Source: Xylocopa sonorina (taxonomy: Eukaryota; Arthropoda; Insecta; Hymenoptera; Apidae). From it: a stretch of DNA of 64,000 nucleotides. The stretch covers positions 11,746,001-11,810,000 of the forward strand of contig NC_135195.1 in NCBI RefSeq assembly GCF_050948175.1, read 5' to 3'. The first letter of the stretch is position 1; the number at the start of each line of letters is the position of its first letter. Shown here piece by piece: positions 37,240 to 50,304 of the stretch. The position numbers and the translations under genes are program-made. Below the pieces are notes generated by a model. It saw only the letters and a list, made by a program, of their open reading frames with translations. It ran no database searches and was not told where the DNA came from.

Positions 37240-39640
37240 CTCTAGGCTTTTCAGGACGGATGAGAGGGGATCGAGGGAGGACACGGGGAGAAGAATGGCC
37301 GTCTGGCCGAGCTGACCGCCAAATGCAATACTCGTAGCGCACGGTGCAGCGAATTGGTAGGTCGACGGATACCTGCGGTAGCTACGTCGTGTGTTGATGA
37401 CGCCGTCCGGTACCATTCGTTCAATTGCCCATTGATTGCCTCCGCTTGCTATTTACACCGGTACAATCAACTAATAGCGGTGGCTGCGATGTGACGCGCC
37501 ATGGAATCCGTGGGAGAATCTTAACCCCCTGCGCTCGACGACTTTTTCGGTCAGCGGACACTGCAACTCGAAACGATATCGCGCGTTAATGAATTTATAT
37601 AAAAATTAACATACGAAAGTGTTATATTTTGATGTATTATCTGTGTTTACATTTTGAAAAAACACTCACCAAGGTATTCTGAGCTGGCAGAATCTTGTGG
37701 GTCATCGCTGCTACTTCTGGGTTCACTGTCTATCGCTCCAGTTTTTCTATTTCTCACACCCGATATTACATCGCTGTCACTATCACTGTTTACACATCCT
37801 ACACACTTAGTAGACAAGCTTCTAATCAGTTCGAAATCAAATTCGCGTTAAATTTTAAAACGAGTGATGGAAAACTTCGCGATACGTGTGCTCGCTATGA
37901 CCGTCGAAACTGTACTAACGCTAGATACGTCGTATTCAGGACTACAGTCGTAGAGGAATTTTATCTTAATCTCCAATTGACGTCACAATGTCACTTCCCA
38001 ACCGAAGACATAAACGGAACTCAGCATAAACAGAGTTCTTGCTCTCTCGTTGTGTCGCGCAAATTTTCGATAATAAACATTGGACGTTCCGTTGTATTCT
38101 GCGGTACAATGGAGAAACGATATGCTGGGGTATTGATGTAGCATTTTCGAATGGAAGTATCAAGTTTCGCAAGATGTAGTACATTCTAGTTTCAATCGTG
38201 CAAAGTTTCCTCGGTCTGGATAAATTTAAAAAAGTCTAATTGGTTTAGTTCGAGGGCGTACACTTTTCGATTCGGTTTGGAAAAAGTTGGACGGAGCTTA
38301 GCCCTTTAGCATTCGTTGAATCGACCACTGATTGCCTTCCCATACTATTTAGACCCGATACCCAATAGCGGTCGCGGTAACATAACGCGTAATGGAATCC
38401 GTGGGCGAAATGGGGTGGAGGATCTTAACACGACCGGGGAAGGCTTTCGCGTTTTCGCTGTTTCATGAATTTTAAGATATACCGAATGGGGATATTCCAT
38501 TACATATTTATGTAATTGGCTCGATATGGAAATTCGAATTCCAACATTGCTGTTTCGGGAGGCGAGGTTTAATATTTTTAATTTGCCAGAAGATGGAACG
38601 ACTGCGTTCTCTTTTTCAACGGGAATAAACTCTCGAAGGTGTAAGTTCTTTAACTCGAGGGGAACTTATGGGAGTCCAATATTCCTGAATTAGAAAAATC
38701 TCGAGGAGACACGTATCTTTCTAGAAGATACGAAAAAACTTTGGAGAAAGCATATTTTTTCAGTTTAGGCAAATCTTGCTATAGATTAATCTGTGTTCTC
38801 TTTATTCCACGAGAAGCTAGATGTAAAGCACACTCTCGTTTGCGGATATAAGAAAATTTTTTAATCAAATTAGGTTCAATGAGAAGACAATCAGATCGAT
38901 TCGCGCACGAACCACCAAGGATCCTTATAGGCTAAGATGGGCTGACGTAAACTAAGTTAGGTGACAACCAGTTTACACCGGACTTTCATGATCGACCTAT
39001 CACCTTAGCTTAATAGATCGATTTTAACTTTGTCCAATCTAGTTACCACAGTCTTGGAGTCTAAAGTTAACCAACGACATTGGATCTATTATTAAGCTAC
39101 GCATCCCATCTCCAATTTCCTCCAGACTAACCGGATGTGGGTAAGCGTATGTCTCGGAGAATTTCCTCGAGAGTTACACAAAATTGCAATTTCCTAGATA
39201 TATACTTTAAAGACAATTCTGTGTCGCTAAATTATCGCTGCAGTGTCCGATCTCGTCCTAATTTAATTAAAAAATATTTCCCCGTATAAATTAACGAAAT
39301 CGATAACCAAGGATCATCGCGCAACCACGCTCGATCGACATTTAAAGGTGTACCACCAAGAATAGCGTGTGACAAAGCCTGGTGTGCGCTCATACACCGT
39401 GGACGTTCGAGCGTGCTGGAGCTCGTGTCTTTTCGTGAAACAAGGATCCAGCGTGTTCATCCGAACGGAAATTGGCCACACCTGCGCTATACTCGTTGCT
39501 GGTGCAGTGGAATCCGTGTAGCCTGGCTCTTTATCGACAACCCCGAGCGACGGGCCTAATTGAACCGTGGAAAACTTTATCGGAAAGCGATCCATTGTTT
39601 CGCGACGGTTTCTAGAGATAACGGTTGTAGCGGTCTCCAT
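37240..39640 (-). CDS. Candidate spliced gene of unknown function (three exon-like pieces)
   Basis: Three minus-strand open pieces fit one reading frame. Piece 1 (39640-39482) starts at an ATG in good context (ACCATGG), encodes 53 residues ending STAPATSIAQ, and stops at CAG|GTGTGG (phase 0). Piece 2 (37805-37670) follows TCTACTAAG, reads a Ser/Asp cluster (NSDSDSDVISG) then basic and acidic residues, and ends at CTTG|GTGAGTG (phase 1). Piece 3 (37448-37240) follows TAAATAG in matching phase, reads GGNQWAIERMVPDG and then a Tyr/Arg and hydrophobic segment, and ends at GAG|GTAATT (phase 0). Phases agree throughout and the donors of pieces 2 and 3 are strong, but the acceptors are poor in pyrimidines and no terminal exon is identified. 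No family is recognised. Chance assembly is quite possible. Confidence 0.22.
37413..37526. repeat. Copy A of a diverged direct repeat (~115 bp)
   Basis: It aligns with 38310-38433 in the same orientation, sharing ATTCGTT, TGATTGCCT, CTATTTA, AATAGCGGT, ATGGAATCCGTGGG and TCTTAAC in order, with a few small gaps. Overall identity is roughly three quarters by eye. Read on the minus strand, part of it codes GNQWAIERM with no stop. Confidence 0.7.
38310..38433. repeat. Copy B of a diverged direct repeat (~120 bp)
   Basis: This is the partner of 37413-37526, about 900 bp away in direct orientation. It contains a 16-nt insertion between GGAATCCGTGGG and TCTTAAC relative to copy A. The minus strand reads WEGNQWSIQRMLKG and then a stop. 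Substitutions between the copies over this peptide are synonymous or conservative (A/S, E/Q, V/L). Confidence 0.7.
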
Positions 39641-42600
39641 GGTCAGACGTCAAAGTTTGCATAACCGAGCCCCTCGACGAGTGATTTGACAGCTGTTTGA
39701 GAAGATAAAACGCTCGAAGCTGTCAGAACTGTACAAACTCTTTACTTCTGCGATTCGCTATTCCTTTTTTTTTTTAAATTCAAAACAGCGTACTAGCAAC
39801 GAATGGAAACGTATCTCCAGTGATATGAACTTATGTTAAATTTGCGGTAACAAGCGTTCACTTTGAGCGTTCCAATCCGACAGAGTCGGTCGACCGCGTA
39901 TCGAGTTCCCCCTTACATTGACCTCTTTCACTGCGAGCGTGTGCGAATCGAAATCGAACGACTTTGGAATTCAATATACAGGATGGCGCGCTTTAATCTG
40001 CAAATGGACGCGTCTTAGGTGACTGGGTTAAATCGCAGGAATCGACAGAAGATAGCGCTTCGTCGCGCGTTGATGAAATGGCGGGGCATTGTTGAATGTT
40101 CCGCCGCGTGCGTTCGCATTGGACCCTCTGACGATCGACTAATCGAGAGTAAACGGGTTAAGGAAAAATTTGCAGCAGCGACTGACGCGAGACAAGAAGT
40201 TTCCAAGCAAAGTTGATTGTTTCGAAGGGCAGAGTTGACTCTTGGAAGGTAAAGGAATTGAGTGACACGAGGCAACAGAGATGATCGATTCCAGGATGTA
40301 ATACGCGCGAAAGATACGCTTTCGACACGTGTCACTATTTTTCTTCGCCAAGAAGCCCGCAAGATCTTCCGTTCTTCTCACTCGCTCGAATTACTCGCGA
40401 GCCTGGCATGTAAATTTCGGTATCAGTAAGTTAATTGCGATTATACGTCACGGTAGTAATTCGTAGCACGGCGTTATAGCATCTCAAGGAAGATTCTGTT
40501 GAGTAAACATGGAACTTTCAAACGCGTGCGGTATTAACTCCGCGCGCGGCACTCGTTAACCGGAAGCGCACTGCGAACAGGAAGATTTGTCTGCGGACAG
40601 CGTTCTTGCGCACCGCGGCAACTCGAAAGGAACTGTATTTAACCGATGCTTAAGTATAGCACGGTGCTAGAGTAAGTCTCTGCGTTAAGAATATCGCGGT
40701 TTTGCTCAGCAATTTTGCCTCTAGAAGCAAATTCTCCACGCTATCTGTTATTAGAGAAGAGAGGTTCGCTGCTCAAATATCCGTTCGTTAATCGTCCGAC
40801 TAATTTGATACTAATAGCGGTTCAAATTTTTTTTATTCGCTTCGCGATGATACGAGGACGTCACGCCAGTCGTTACAGGAAACTCGTCGACGATTACAAT
40901 AATTAGTAATTCCTCTTCATTAAAATCGAGGGTGGGCGTAAAATGCAACGTTGGTAATGCGAGGTCACGCTGTTCTCGCAGATACCACCCCTTGTCGTCC
41001 GCGTGCGCGTCCATTATTTTTGCCTGGTACTTCCATCGGTGTAATTAATCATCGGCGTTACACCACCCGCGGCGGCCGCGCTCCAGCTGGGCATAATCGG
41101 AGCACGCGCGCGTCCAACGCCACCCCCGTTCGCTGCAAATAATATTCGGCTGCCGATACGGCCGTGGTATTTGCCCAAGGTCGCGCAAATCATTGCTCCA
41201 GCTGGAATCGGGGCCGCGTTTAAACGCCTATGCAAACGAGCCGCGAGACACTCGTTGCGCGTGCACGCGATCCGCCCCGCTGCCTTTTTTGCGCCACCAG
41301 CACCTGGAAATACTCGCGTCCGGCAAAAACCGCTGGTGAAATCTGCGATTCATTCGACGGATACCGTTCTACCACCCGCATATGTGGGTTAACCGTTTGA
41401 ATTTTCAATATCCAGTTTTGTCGCTACTCAGAACACGTCGAGGGTTCTCAGGCTGTCGACGGACGTGGTAGGTGCAGCTTTATTTTAATTTCCAATTAGA
41501 ATCGTTGAATCAAGTAGATAAACGAGAGTCGGTGGCACGATTCGTTTGAGTAATTTATGGTTGTACCAAGTGTAACATTGTGAGAATTATCGGAGAACGC
41601 GATCAATATTTTAATGAAACGAGTGGTAACACCAATTCAATGAAATTTGTTATGCAAATTGGAAGCAAAAGAATTTTGCTGGATTTAAAATATCGGAGGA
41701 TTGAATTTGCCATGTATAATGAAAATTGTTAACTAGAAACACTTCTAGTTTATCGATGCGAAATCATTGGGATTCGAAGCTGTTAATATTTGTCAACTCT
41801 TTGTTTAACGAAGATTTTTGTGTATTTCCTGATACAATAACTGAAGCGACTAAGGAAGTTATTCGCGCCGCGACTTGATTTAGAAGTTGATGCAGGCTAT
41901 GTCGTTGAGTTATTGGATTCGCACAATCCAGGGCTCGCACTGGAGGATCTCGTCGCGATGTGAATGCATTTAAATAGTCGTATTTCAACAAGGACGTACT
42001 TCTAGGAAGAAGGATATGACTGTTCTAAAATTACTAGGAAAATTTGAATCGATCGAATATATCCCATGCCTCTCCGTTAGTGAAACGAGGCAGTATTTAA
42101 GCAAATCGAGAAATTACATTTCACAATGAACTTGTACAATCTTTTCGCTAAATTTAATTTATTGCTGAAAACAAACTCGTGTTCGATCCATACAACAAGT
42201 TGTGCGAACATTCCGATTTCGTGTAACCATTGGCTTCGATATTTCCAATGATTGCACCAATAATTCTATTCAGAGGAGATTATTATAAGCACGCGATATT
42301 GAATTTCACAGGCCCTCAAGCATTGCTCGTAATTACCTTTCATCGCAGTCTTTTGCACGAGTAATCGTTTACCATTTTACAAACGCAGGAACCTTAACTC
42401 TGATCCGTTATTACTGCGCAAATGAATATCTCGGAATTGTTCAAAATAAATTGCCAACACATTTGCCCGTTGTAATATTAAAAGGGCACTCTTTTGTCTA
42501 ATATCAAACGAATAGTTGTATATTATTCACAATGCAATTATCGAATGATTGCCGATCTTCGATGCAAGGAAACTGCCAACGTTTCGTCCTCACAATTGCT

Positions 42601-45600
42601 ACGTGACGAATTTTCTCCTGCATCGTATGAACGGGGCGATAGCATCCAGGAGAAACAGTCGCATCGTGTATTCGCCGCGAATCAGCAGCTGTAATCGAGA
42701 AATGACGCGGAAGAATCGAAGCGACCACGGCGGCGGTGTACGAAAAAGCATCGTGAATCGCGGGAGAAATCGGTGGAAAACATTTAAACGCGTATTAAAT
42801 AATTGAACGCCGCGTCGGCATATTCTATCGCGATGAATGTTTAGCGGGGGGGTGCGATATCGCGGCGTGGAAAAGGGGTCGATAACCGTGCGCGGTGTTC
42901 GAACGCGTGCAATTTTTTTTTCCAAATAAAATCACAATTAACGTATCCGCGAAACGTTTGTAATACTCAAGATAATAAAATGCACGCACGATTCTATGAA
43001 TATTCATCGTACGTAAATTCGAGCGCCGGTGAATATTGTTAAGCGATTTAGTGAATTGGGATTAAACATTTCTATCCTTCGCTCGTCTCGTTCGCTGATT
43101 ACGATCCTTTGAAAAATTGCAAATTCCTGAAGTTATTCAAATAGAATGCGGGATCGGTGCAGAAAAATATCCGGATGTCGCGCCACTGCGTGAAACGCGA
43201 GCGTGATTCCACTTTTTCTTTCAGCGCCGGTGCCCAGCGGCCCCGGTAATTGCAATATTTCAGCATTACGCTTTAATGCGACCGTATATCTCCATACGAG
43301 TAATAAATGCTTTTCGTCCCCGGACTCGACCGCGACATCCGCGGCGAAACAATATTTTACGGACGCGCGTCGAACGCGTCAGGACACGGTCGGTCCTTGG
43401 AATTTCATCCCTCGTCGGATCTCGTTAACGAGATGGGGATAAGACTACGATGGAAACTCGACGAGAGGAGTGCACGTTGCAGCAAATAGATCAGCGATTG
43501 CCGATTGAACGGTGGCGATAGAGTCTCTCACCCCCAGACTGTCATTCACCCTCTCTTTCCATCAATAATGAATACGATGTACTTAATTCAGAGAAAGTGA
43601 ACTACTCGAATAGCTGTTCGTCGTTATATCTGGAATTCGTTTATAGCTTTATCGAACTCTTCTAACTTTCGATTAATGTGGAATCAAAAGAACTTTGTTT
43701 CTCGTTTACGAGCAATTTTCAATCTACCTATTCATTCTTAAACTTACACACTTCTAAAAATAAAATACCAAAAAATATAGCGCACTTGGATTTAACACAT
43801 ATTCCAGTCGATACACGGTAGAAATGTTAAACTCACCTTGATACTGGTTCACCAAGTTCCCCGTACGAACGTCATGGGAATCCTATAATTTCCGAATGAC
43901 AGTATGATATCACAGACGCGATAACTTGTTAGGATAGCAAGGTTGGAATACGATCATGCGGTGTTTGCGTTGTTTTCCCTGTTTGACAGGTATTGTGTCT
44001 CGAGGCGCGGCACAGGCGAAGCGTAATTGATAACGAAACGGCGCGTAATTCAGGGTGGGAAGCCCGGGCACGGTCGGCCTAGGGGCGCGCGGCGCGTCTC
44101 CAGCACGTTGTGTACGCAAACACTCGCGGCGCGGTTGCCCGTGTTGCGTGTAATTTGTGAGCTAAACAGTTCGTTACGGGGCACTCATTTTCCGTGCAAT
44201 ACGGCGAAAATGTAAATTCGTCCGGTTCTGGTCGCGCGGACAGAAACTACGCGGCAACACCTGAACGCGAACCGCCCTGCACGCCAGTTGGTCGGGGGTT
44301 GCGTGGCGGCGCTTCGTGAAAACCTGCGTTTTTCGTTTAAAATGCGACGCGACGCTGCTACAGAGGATTTCTGTACGGTCAGCTAGAGAACGGTTTTTGC
44401 CACGCAGTGGCGTTTTTATTTCGATTAGGAGATTTCCAGTTACGGCATTCGGTCGGCGAAAAGTCACTCCGTTGTTCGCGGACTTTTCGGAAATTCAATT
44501 GCACGGGATAATTCGCTGATGAATTGAGATTTTTTTAACGCCAATTCGCCAATTATATTGCACCGCTGCGCGTTTATCGCGAGACGAGAATCTTCCGATA
44601 AAGATATTGAGTATCCTTCCGACGAGAACTCATAATGACCTTAATGGAACACCATAACGATTTATAACAACAATTAATATCGCGATAATATGCTTTCACA
44701 GTACTTTAACGAAAAATCCTCGTACGGATGGCTGGGTTGCCTCGTTCCAGGCAGCCGTGCTATTAATACGGGAATCCGAGTAATTAGCCAATTAATCGAT
44801 CCGACCCGTTGTGCTACGTACACGCGACGGCTGTAAGGTAATATTAATGATCCGTGAATCTCCATTTATAACGATACGGTTTAACGATGATCCCACGTCC
44901 CTCAAACCTGGACATCCCGGTTCAATCTTCGGGAAACGCGTGAATTCGCCGAATCATCCTGGTCGAGGCATCCGCGATAAATTTCGCACGTGCCACGAAT
45001 CGATGGGAGGTTTCAAAATGCAAATTCTATTCCGCGGTTTCGAGAATACCGACGAATCAACGGCCCGCGGATCTTTCGAGGTGTTATCGTTTATATCTCC
45101 CACGAGACGAACGAACAGAAGCCATCTTACTGGTAAATTCTAGGGTTACTCATCGCGTTCTCGACTTAAACGATCCTGTCGATCGGTAGTCCCCTTTGGA
45201 GAACGATCGCGTTTCCATTTACACGGCAATCGAAGGATTACTGCCCTGTTAAGGAGTAACAATCATTCAATTATCGTCCTTCCGTACGTTCGTTATTGCG
45301 CTTAACTTCTGTAATTGAAAAAGCGTCGGGTTACAAAAATTACAGGTTGGAAATTGCGGTAATAGGGTGTACCGTTAAGATCCAAGGGTGCGATACGAAG
45401 TTTCGTAGTAATTTCTCACCGCGAAGATATCTCTGAAAATTCCTCTACCACCGCCAGTCGCTTTCGCGTTGCTTACCTGACCATTAAGGCCATCAAACAT
45501 TGAAATTCAAATGGCGAGGCAGGACTTCCGGCGAACGAGTTATTACGTGCCCGGAGTTTATGAAAAATTCAATTCCACGGAAGGCGGCAGGGTGGAGATC

Positions 45601-48600
45601 GAAATCGAGAACGAATGCCCCATCTATCACCGTTTCGATTTCCAAAGCGGACCGCAAGGTCACACGCAGAAACCATTTCGAACGGGAAACGCGTCCCCGC
45701 CATTATATTCGATGAAAGGAACCGGAGCAGCGGCCCCAGGAGGGGTGGATTTTCACGCGTCCGAGGATCCGTCGGCTGCTTGTGTTCCTACGACGAGACC
45801 TTTGTCGGCCTGGCGGCCGAAAACGGGTTACCAGCGATTGGTCGAACAGCACGGGGAGCATATATATCGCGGGGGATCAAAACGGGACGATGTCAACTGG
45901 TGACAATGCAGCCGTTAAATAAACTACCCCGCACCTCGAAAACAATTTTTTTTTTCCCAGAGCCACGATGCTGCCCGTTATCGTTCGTACTGCGGTTATA
46001 GGGGAGGCTTTTCGGGCTGCGTGAAAAATGTATTGACTGATCTGAAGCGTTGTTCACCTGTCGACGGCGGGTGAACCTCGTTTCTGGATATCTTTTAGGG
46101 CAAACAGACGCCTTGCAGGAATCAGTCGTCCAACTGCAATTTTCGCTAATTAACATTGCTTCAGATTTTTATTGTTCACGATAAGTGTGGAATATCCTTT
46201 CATTATGTTAATGACTCGAATACGTCTCGAATGACACAGCAGACTTCTGTTTAAGCAGTCTGACCAAACTATTGATTCGCTTCACTGGCTTCCGCAAGCC
46301 TTCACCGTTGATTACATCGCTCGATCTATCGATACGGCCTGATCTCGTCCAATTAACTTTTCTCTGGGATTGCCAACGTGAAGGCACATTTTGACGTGCG
46401 TTATCCGCTAATAGCGCAAAAACATCCGCGATACAGATGATACCGGGAATAAAATCGTACGTATATATCGCTCGCACCTGGTGAAAGCTAGTCCTCAAAT
46501 CGGTGCGAGCACGAAACGTGCCATTTTTTGTTTTCTATTTGTCGCGAACCCTATCTCTACGATCTGTCGTGTCCCATTATAAGCGTGTTCAACTTCATAT
46601 AGAATTCCACGAATTCGATGGTCTCGAGCTTTCTGAATAATGAAAGAAAATTATTCACGACGTCATCGTATCGTGCGTACGACGGTTCATTGGCGAAAAT
46701 CCTTGCCATTTCGAAAGATTATCTCTGTTCCAGCATGTTCACTCAATCGTCCGTGTAACAAAAAGTAATTAACGCAAGTCACATAAATCACGAGAATTCG
46801 TCGAGTCTCGACTGATTCCCAGTCACTGCGCACGGATTACTGATCGACTTTTATCCATTTTATCGCTTTCGTTCCAAGCACTTCCGTTTCTGTTGAGACG
46901 TCGTCAAGTGCGAGAGTCTATTGCACCGAAATATCCGGCTCACATAACGATTCAACATACAGCGAAACGTGGCGAGGTTTAAGAGCGAGCTGACATTCGT
47001 TGGGAAACCGCTGCGTCGTCTATGGTTAACCCTTTCCCCTGGGATTCTTTAGCAAACAGCGAGACGTTGGTTACAGAAAGAATTCAGTTTCAAGCGACGG
47101 GGAAAAGTGTAAAAATATCGCAATTTTTCGTAGTAAGAATGAATTTTTGCTCCGAATAATCGACCAAGAGGAACGGTGGTAACGCGGGAGAGGCGAAATT
47201 TTCAATGTTGTAATTTTAAATGATTTTCGATAAAAGCAGCGACACTCTCAGCTCTGTAGCGAGTCGCGCGCAACTTTCCGTTCACGTAAACAGCTTTACA
47301 AGAACAGTTTAGCGCCGCGATCCATCACGATCGATCTTGCGCGTTGCCATGCGGCTTCGTAACCGTGGATCATCGACGCCTCTGTCCCCAGATTCCCAGC
47401 TCTGGCTATCAATCACGCGACACGGATTGATCGTGGCGTTTCTTACCCCGTCGAGACGATCGACGGAAATCTCTGCTCCGCTGTCTTTTCTTTTTCCCCT
47501 CGCCGTTCCGTGGATGTCGCGTCCAACAGCCTGGACTATCGACGAACGCGCGAAGCGTTGAAGGTCTACATTATTCATAGCGAAACAACAAGTCGTTATC
47601 GCGAAGTTCGCCAAGCTCGCGACGAGGAAACTTCTATCCTCGTTGCTTTTAATCTGACTGTTTCGAACCGCCAACCGGAGCGATGTATTTCCGTGTCTTT
47701 ACTTGTTTTATAAGCAGCTGCTTGTACTTGGAAGAATGTATTTCGGTGTGCTTATCGAACAATTATGTCCATTTACGTCGATCAGATCGAGGATCGAGCG
47801 TAACAGTTAGTTAACTTTATGTTTCAACTCATTTTTTAGCATTAGTTCTATAGTGAGTAGATTTCAGTGAAAGAGGCAAGCAATTAGTCGGACATCATCG
47901 TAACTACGAAACTGTAGGTTTCAAAGCGCATAAAATCAATTCTAATTCCTTCAAAGCATATTCAACGTATTTCAAAGCTGAATTTCCCATCGGTGCGTAC
48001 ACAGATTGCGCAATTAAGTGAAATAAAAAATGCAATCATGCTAATATATCGGTAGAGATACAGTGACTAGAGAGACCGCGCGGTTTATCGTGAATGGTGT
48101 GTGCATTGTGAATATAAACTTGTACGATTATTCCAGATATTACACTCGAACACGTACATTTTATCGCATAATTGCACGACCCGTTGGTATTAATCGCGAT
48201 TCGCATTCAACAGCCTTTCTAAATAGGCTAAATATCTTCGTTACGCGCGGCACCCAGCAGAGTAATATTGGAAACAGTGGTACCATATTCCAAAATTCTT
48301 TGCTTTGAAATGCAGCGGAACGGGGATGCCAGAGGTATAAATTTAGAAACTGGGGATAGAATTCGAGAATCTGAATCCATCTCTACAGATGTAGCAATGC
48401 AATATCATATCTACCACTGCGATATAACAAGAGATAAACTATAAACCCTTATTATGTTAGCTTTCACGCTCCTAGACCGAAATCCATTGAGTATAATATT
48501 GAGGCTGCAGAAAATTCTTGACGCAGGAACGAGGAATATTACCGTGGGCCAATTTATCGAGGCGCCTCTCGCGTGTCTCTGGTTGCACATGCTTTCATGG

Positions 48601-49999
48601 CAGGAACGACTGGCTGTCAAAGAAATCGCGCTAATTGTCGACAGACCTTCGTAGCTCCCGTCGCGTCGCGACGGTGCCCGAAAAGGTTGACGGGCGTCGT
48701 GACGCGGGGAGAAAGCTCTCGCGAAAGTATTTCCAGCCGGTTAGTGTCAAAGACGTGCGCGAACTCGGGGCGCCACGTTACATACCTAAGTAGCTATCGC
48801 GAAGGCACTTTGGTAAAACACCTTGTTCGCGCTAAGAGGCTATTTAGTATGCGAGAAGAGCCTCGAACAGATTAACTTAGCCCAGGGTGCCGACGTGGCG
48901 GGTGTTGATTTGATGTTGACGCAGCTCCTGTGCCACGTGACTGTTTCAAAGTGATTTCCGTGCCGTCGAATTCTTTACCACCTCGATTCCCATTTCTGCT
49001 CCGACGAGCGCTCGATTTACTTTTTAGAACGTGCTCGGCTGCTTACTTTATCGAATAAGGGGACGAGTAGCAAGAGAAACCGTACCCTCTGCTCGCAATA
49101 GAAATCGAAAAGTAGCCGCGAATACAGAGTAAATCGAAATGGAACAAATGGCAACAGCAGAAGTAGAGGTAGAGGGCAAATAGGGTGCTAATAAAAATGT
49201 GGGCGACATTCACCGCGCTCACCACCAGCGGGCTTCCACCATCAGTCCCTATTTCCGCAGTTTCCCCGTTAGCCATCGATTTCCACAAATAGATTCCAGG
49301 TCCTAGCATCGATCGTCCCTACTTTTAAGACACGAGGCGACTGGATAACTCTATTGACGAGTCGTCCCTCGAAATGCACTTCTCTTTACCTTCGCCGTGC
49401 CCTTTTCCGGGCTCGTATTTTCCTCAACTTCTTCGAGCCATCGCGAACGTCCCAGCGGACGCCAAAAAACCATCCGATAGAGCGCGCTGTTGGTAACAAC
49501 TGGAAATTCGATGTTCTCCAGTCGACGACGCGGGAGGAACGATTCTGAAGCAATTCTAATCATCGAATTACACGTGACAATCAATTTCCCCGCAGGCCAA
49601 TAGCAAGCTGGAGTCGTAGCCGACTTAATCAGAGGGCGAGCGTAGCTACGCTCATTGTAATAGCGTGTCGCGTTCGAAAGTTGTATCGGACAGGGCGAGC
49701 GGTGAGCCCTGGGAGTAACGAGCGAAGTACTTCCGGAAGCGGGGATTGTTCTAAGATTCGTGTTTATACGTAAGTGCATATTCCCCTGATGAACCTTGCC
49801 CCCGGCAACATTTACCGGGGCGGATCGTAAATCCTGCGGAACATGGCGGCAGTTATCAAGGAACGTGTCTATATGCAAACGGAATTGCACAAAATGGAAG
49901 CGCAGCTTGTAACTTGATTCCTCGATACGAAGCACGCGAGTAGTTCGTACGGGCAGGCACAATAATTCAACCAATATCGAGGAGAGGTATACGCTTCTA
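39641..49999. other. 10 kb without a recognisable gene
   Basis: No exon is supported. GC-rich, CG-dense patches (around 41050-41350, 43200-43450, 44050-44450 and 45500-45900) have long overlapping frames in two or three phases, which argues against coding. A T11 run (39765-39775) and a small hairpin AACTAGAA/TTCTAGTT (41731-41750) are present. The frame at 45511-45903 is discussed under rejected items. Confidence 0.4.
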
Positions 50000-50304
50000 T
50001 ACCGGGTGTCCTTGGCGATCGTACCGCGAAAAATATGAAGAACAATCGCGTGGCAAAAGTAATCTTTTACATGCGAGACCTCTACGAAAATACCAATTTA
50101 AGCGCAAGTTCTTGCTTCTTGTGATGCTTGAAAAATTTCGAGTGCACAACGAATTACGAGACAGTGGAAAGGTAGGATTTATCATTGACGTACACGTAGC
50201 TCGTTTTGTTATACCATTTGGATTAATTCTTTCTTGAAGAATGATTTCTTCGGATAATACATAGACTTTTTGAAACCGTATCACGATTACCTGTACACCC
50301 TGTA
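50000..50304. mobile_element. Short element with imperfect terminal inverted repeats (MITE-like)
   Basis: The left end TACCGGGTGTCC (50000-50011) and the right end GTACACCCTGTA (50293-50304) are inverted copies matching at 10 of 12 positions. Taken as CCGGGTGTCC...GTACACCCTG, the 301-bp core is flanked by TA on both sides, compatible with a TA target duplication. From recall, ends reading GACACCCTGTA are common in hymenopteran repeats. The inside holds no transposase; a 95-codon minus-strand frame (50284-49997) lacks an ATG start and any known domain. It is probably a non-autonomous DNA transposon copy, though a two-mismatch 12-bp inverted repeat alone is weak proof. Confidence 0.4.

Noticed and set aside
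41014..41235. Gly/Ala-rich minus-strand frame in a CG-dense island
   Set aside because: Composition follows from local GC richness. Other frames are open too, and no start or splice support exists. It may be a conserved non-coding island.
45511..46001. 130-codon ATG frame (MARQDFRRTSYYVPG...)
   Set aside because: A second frame of equal length overlaps it on the same strand, and the region is a GC-rich island with few stops. The start context is poor and there is no recognised domain.
49351..49974. 207-codon minus-strand frame beside the MITE-like element
   Set aside because: No transposase or other domain can be seen, it starts without a convincing ATG context, and no codon pattern separates it from the overlapping plus-strand frame.
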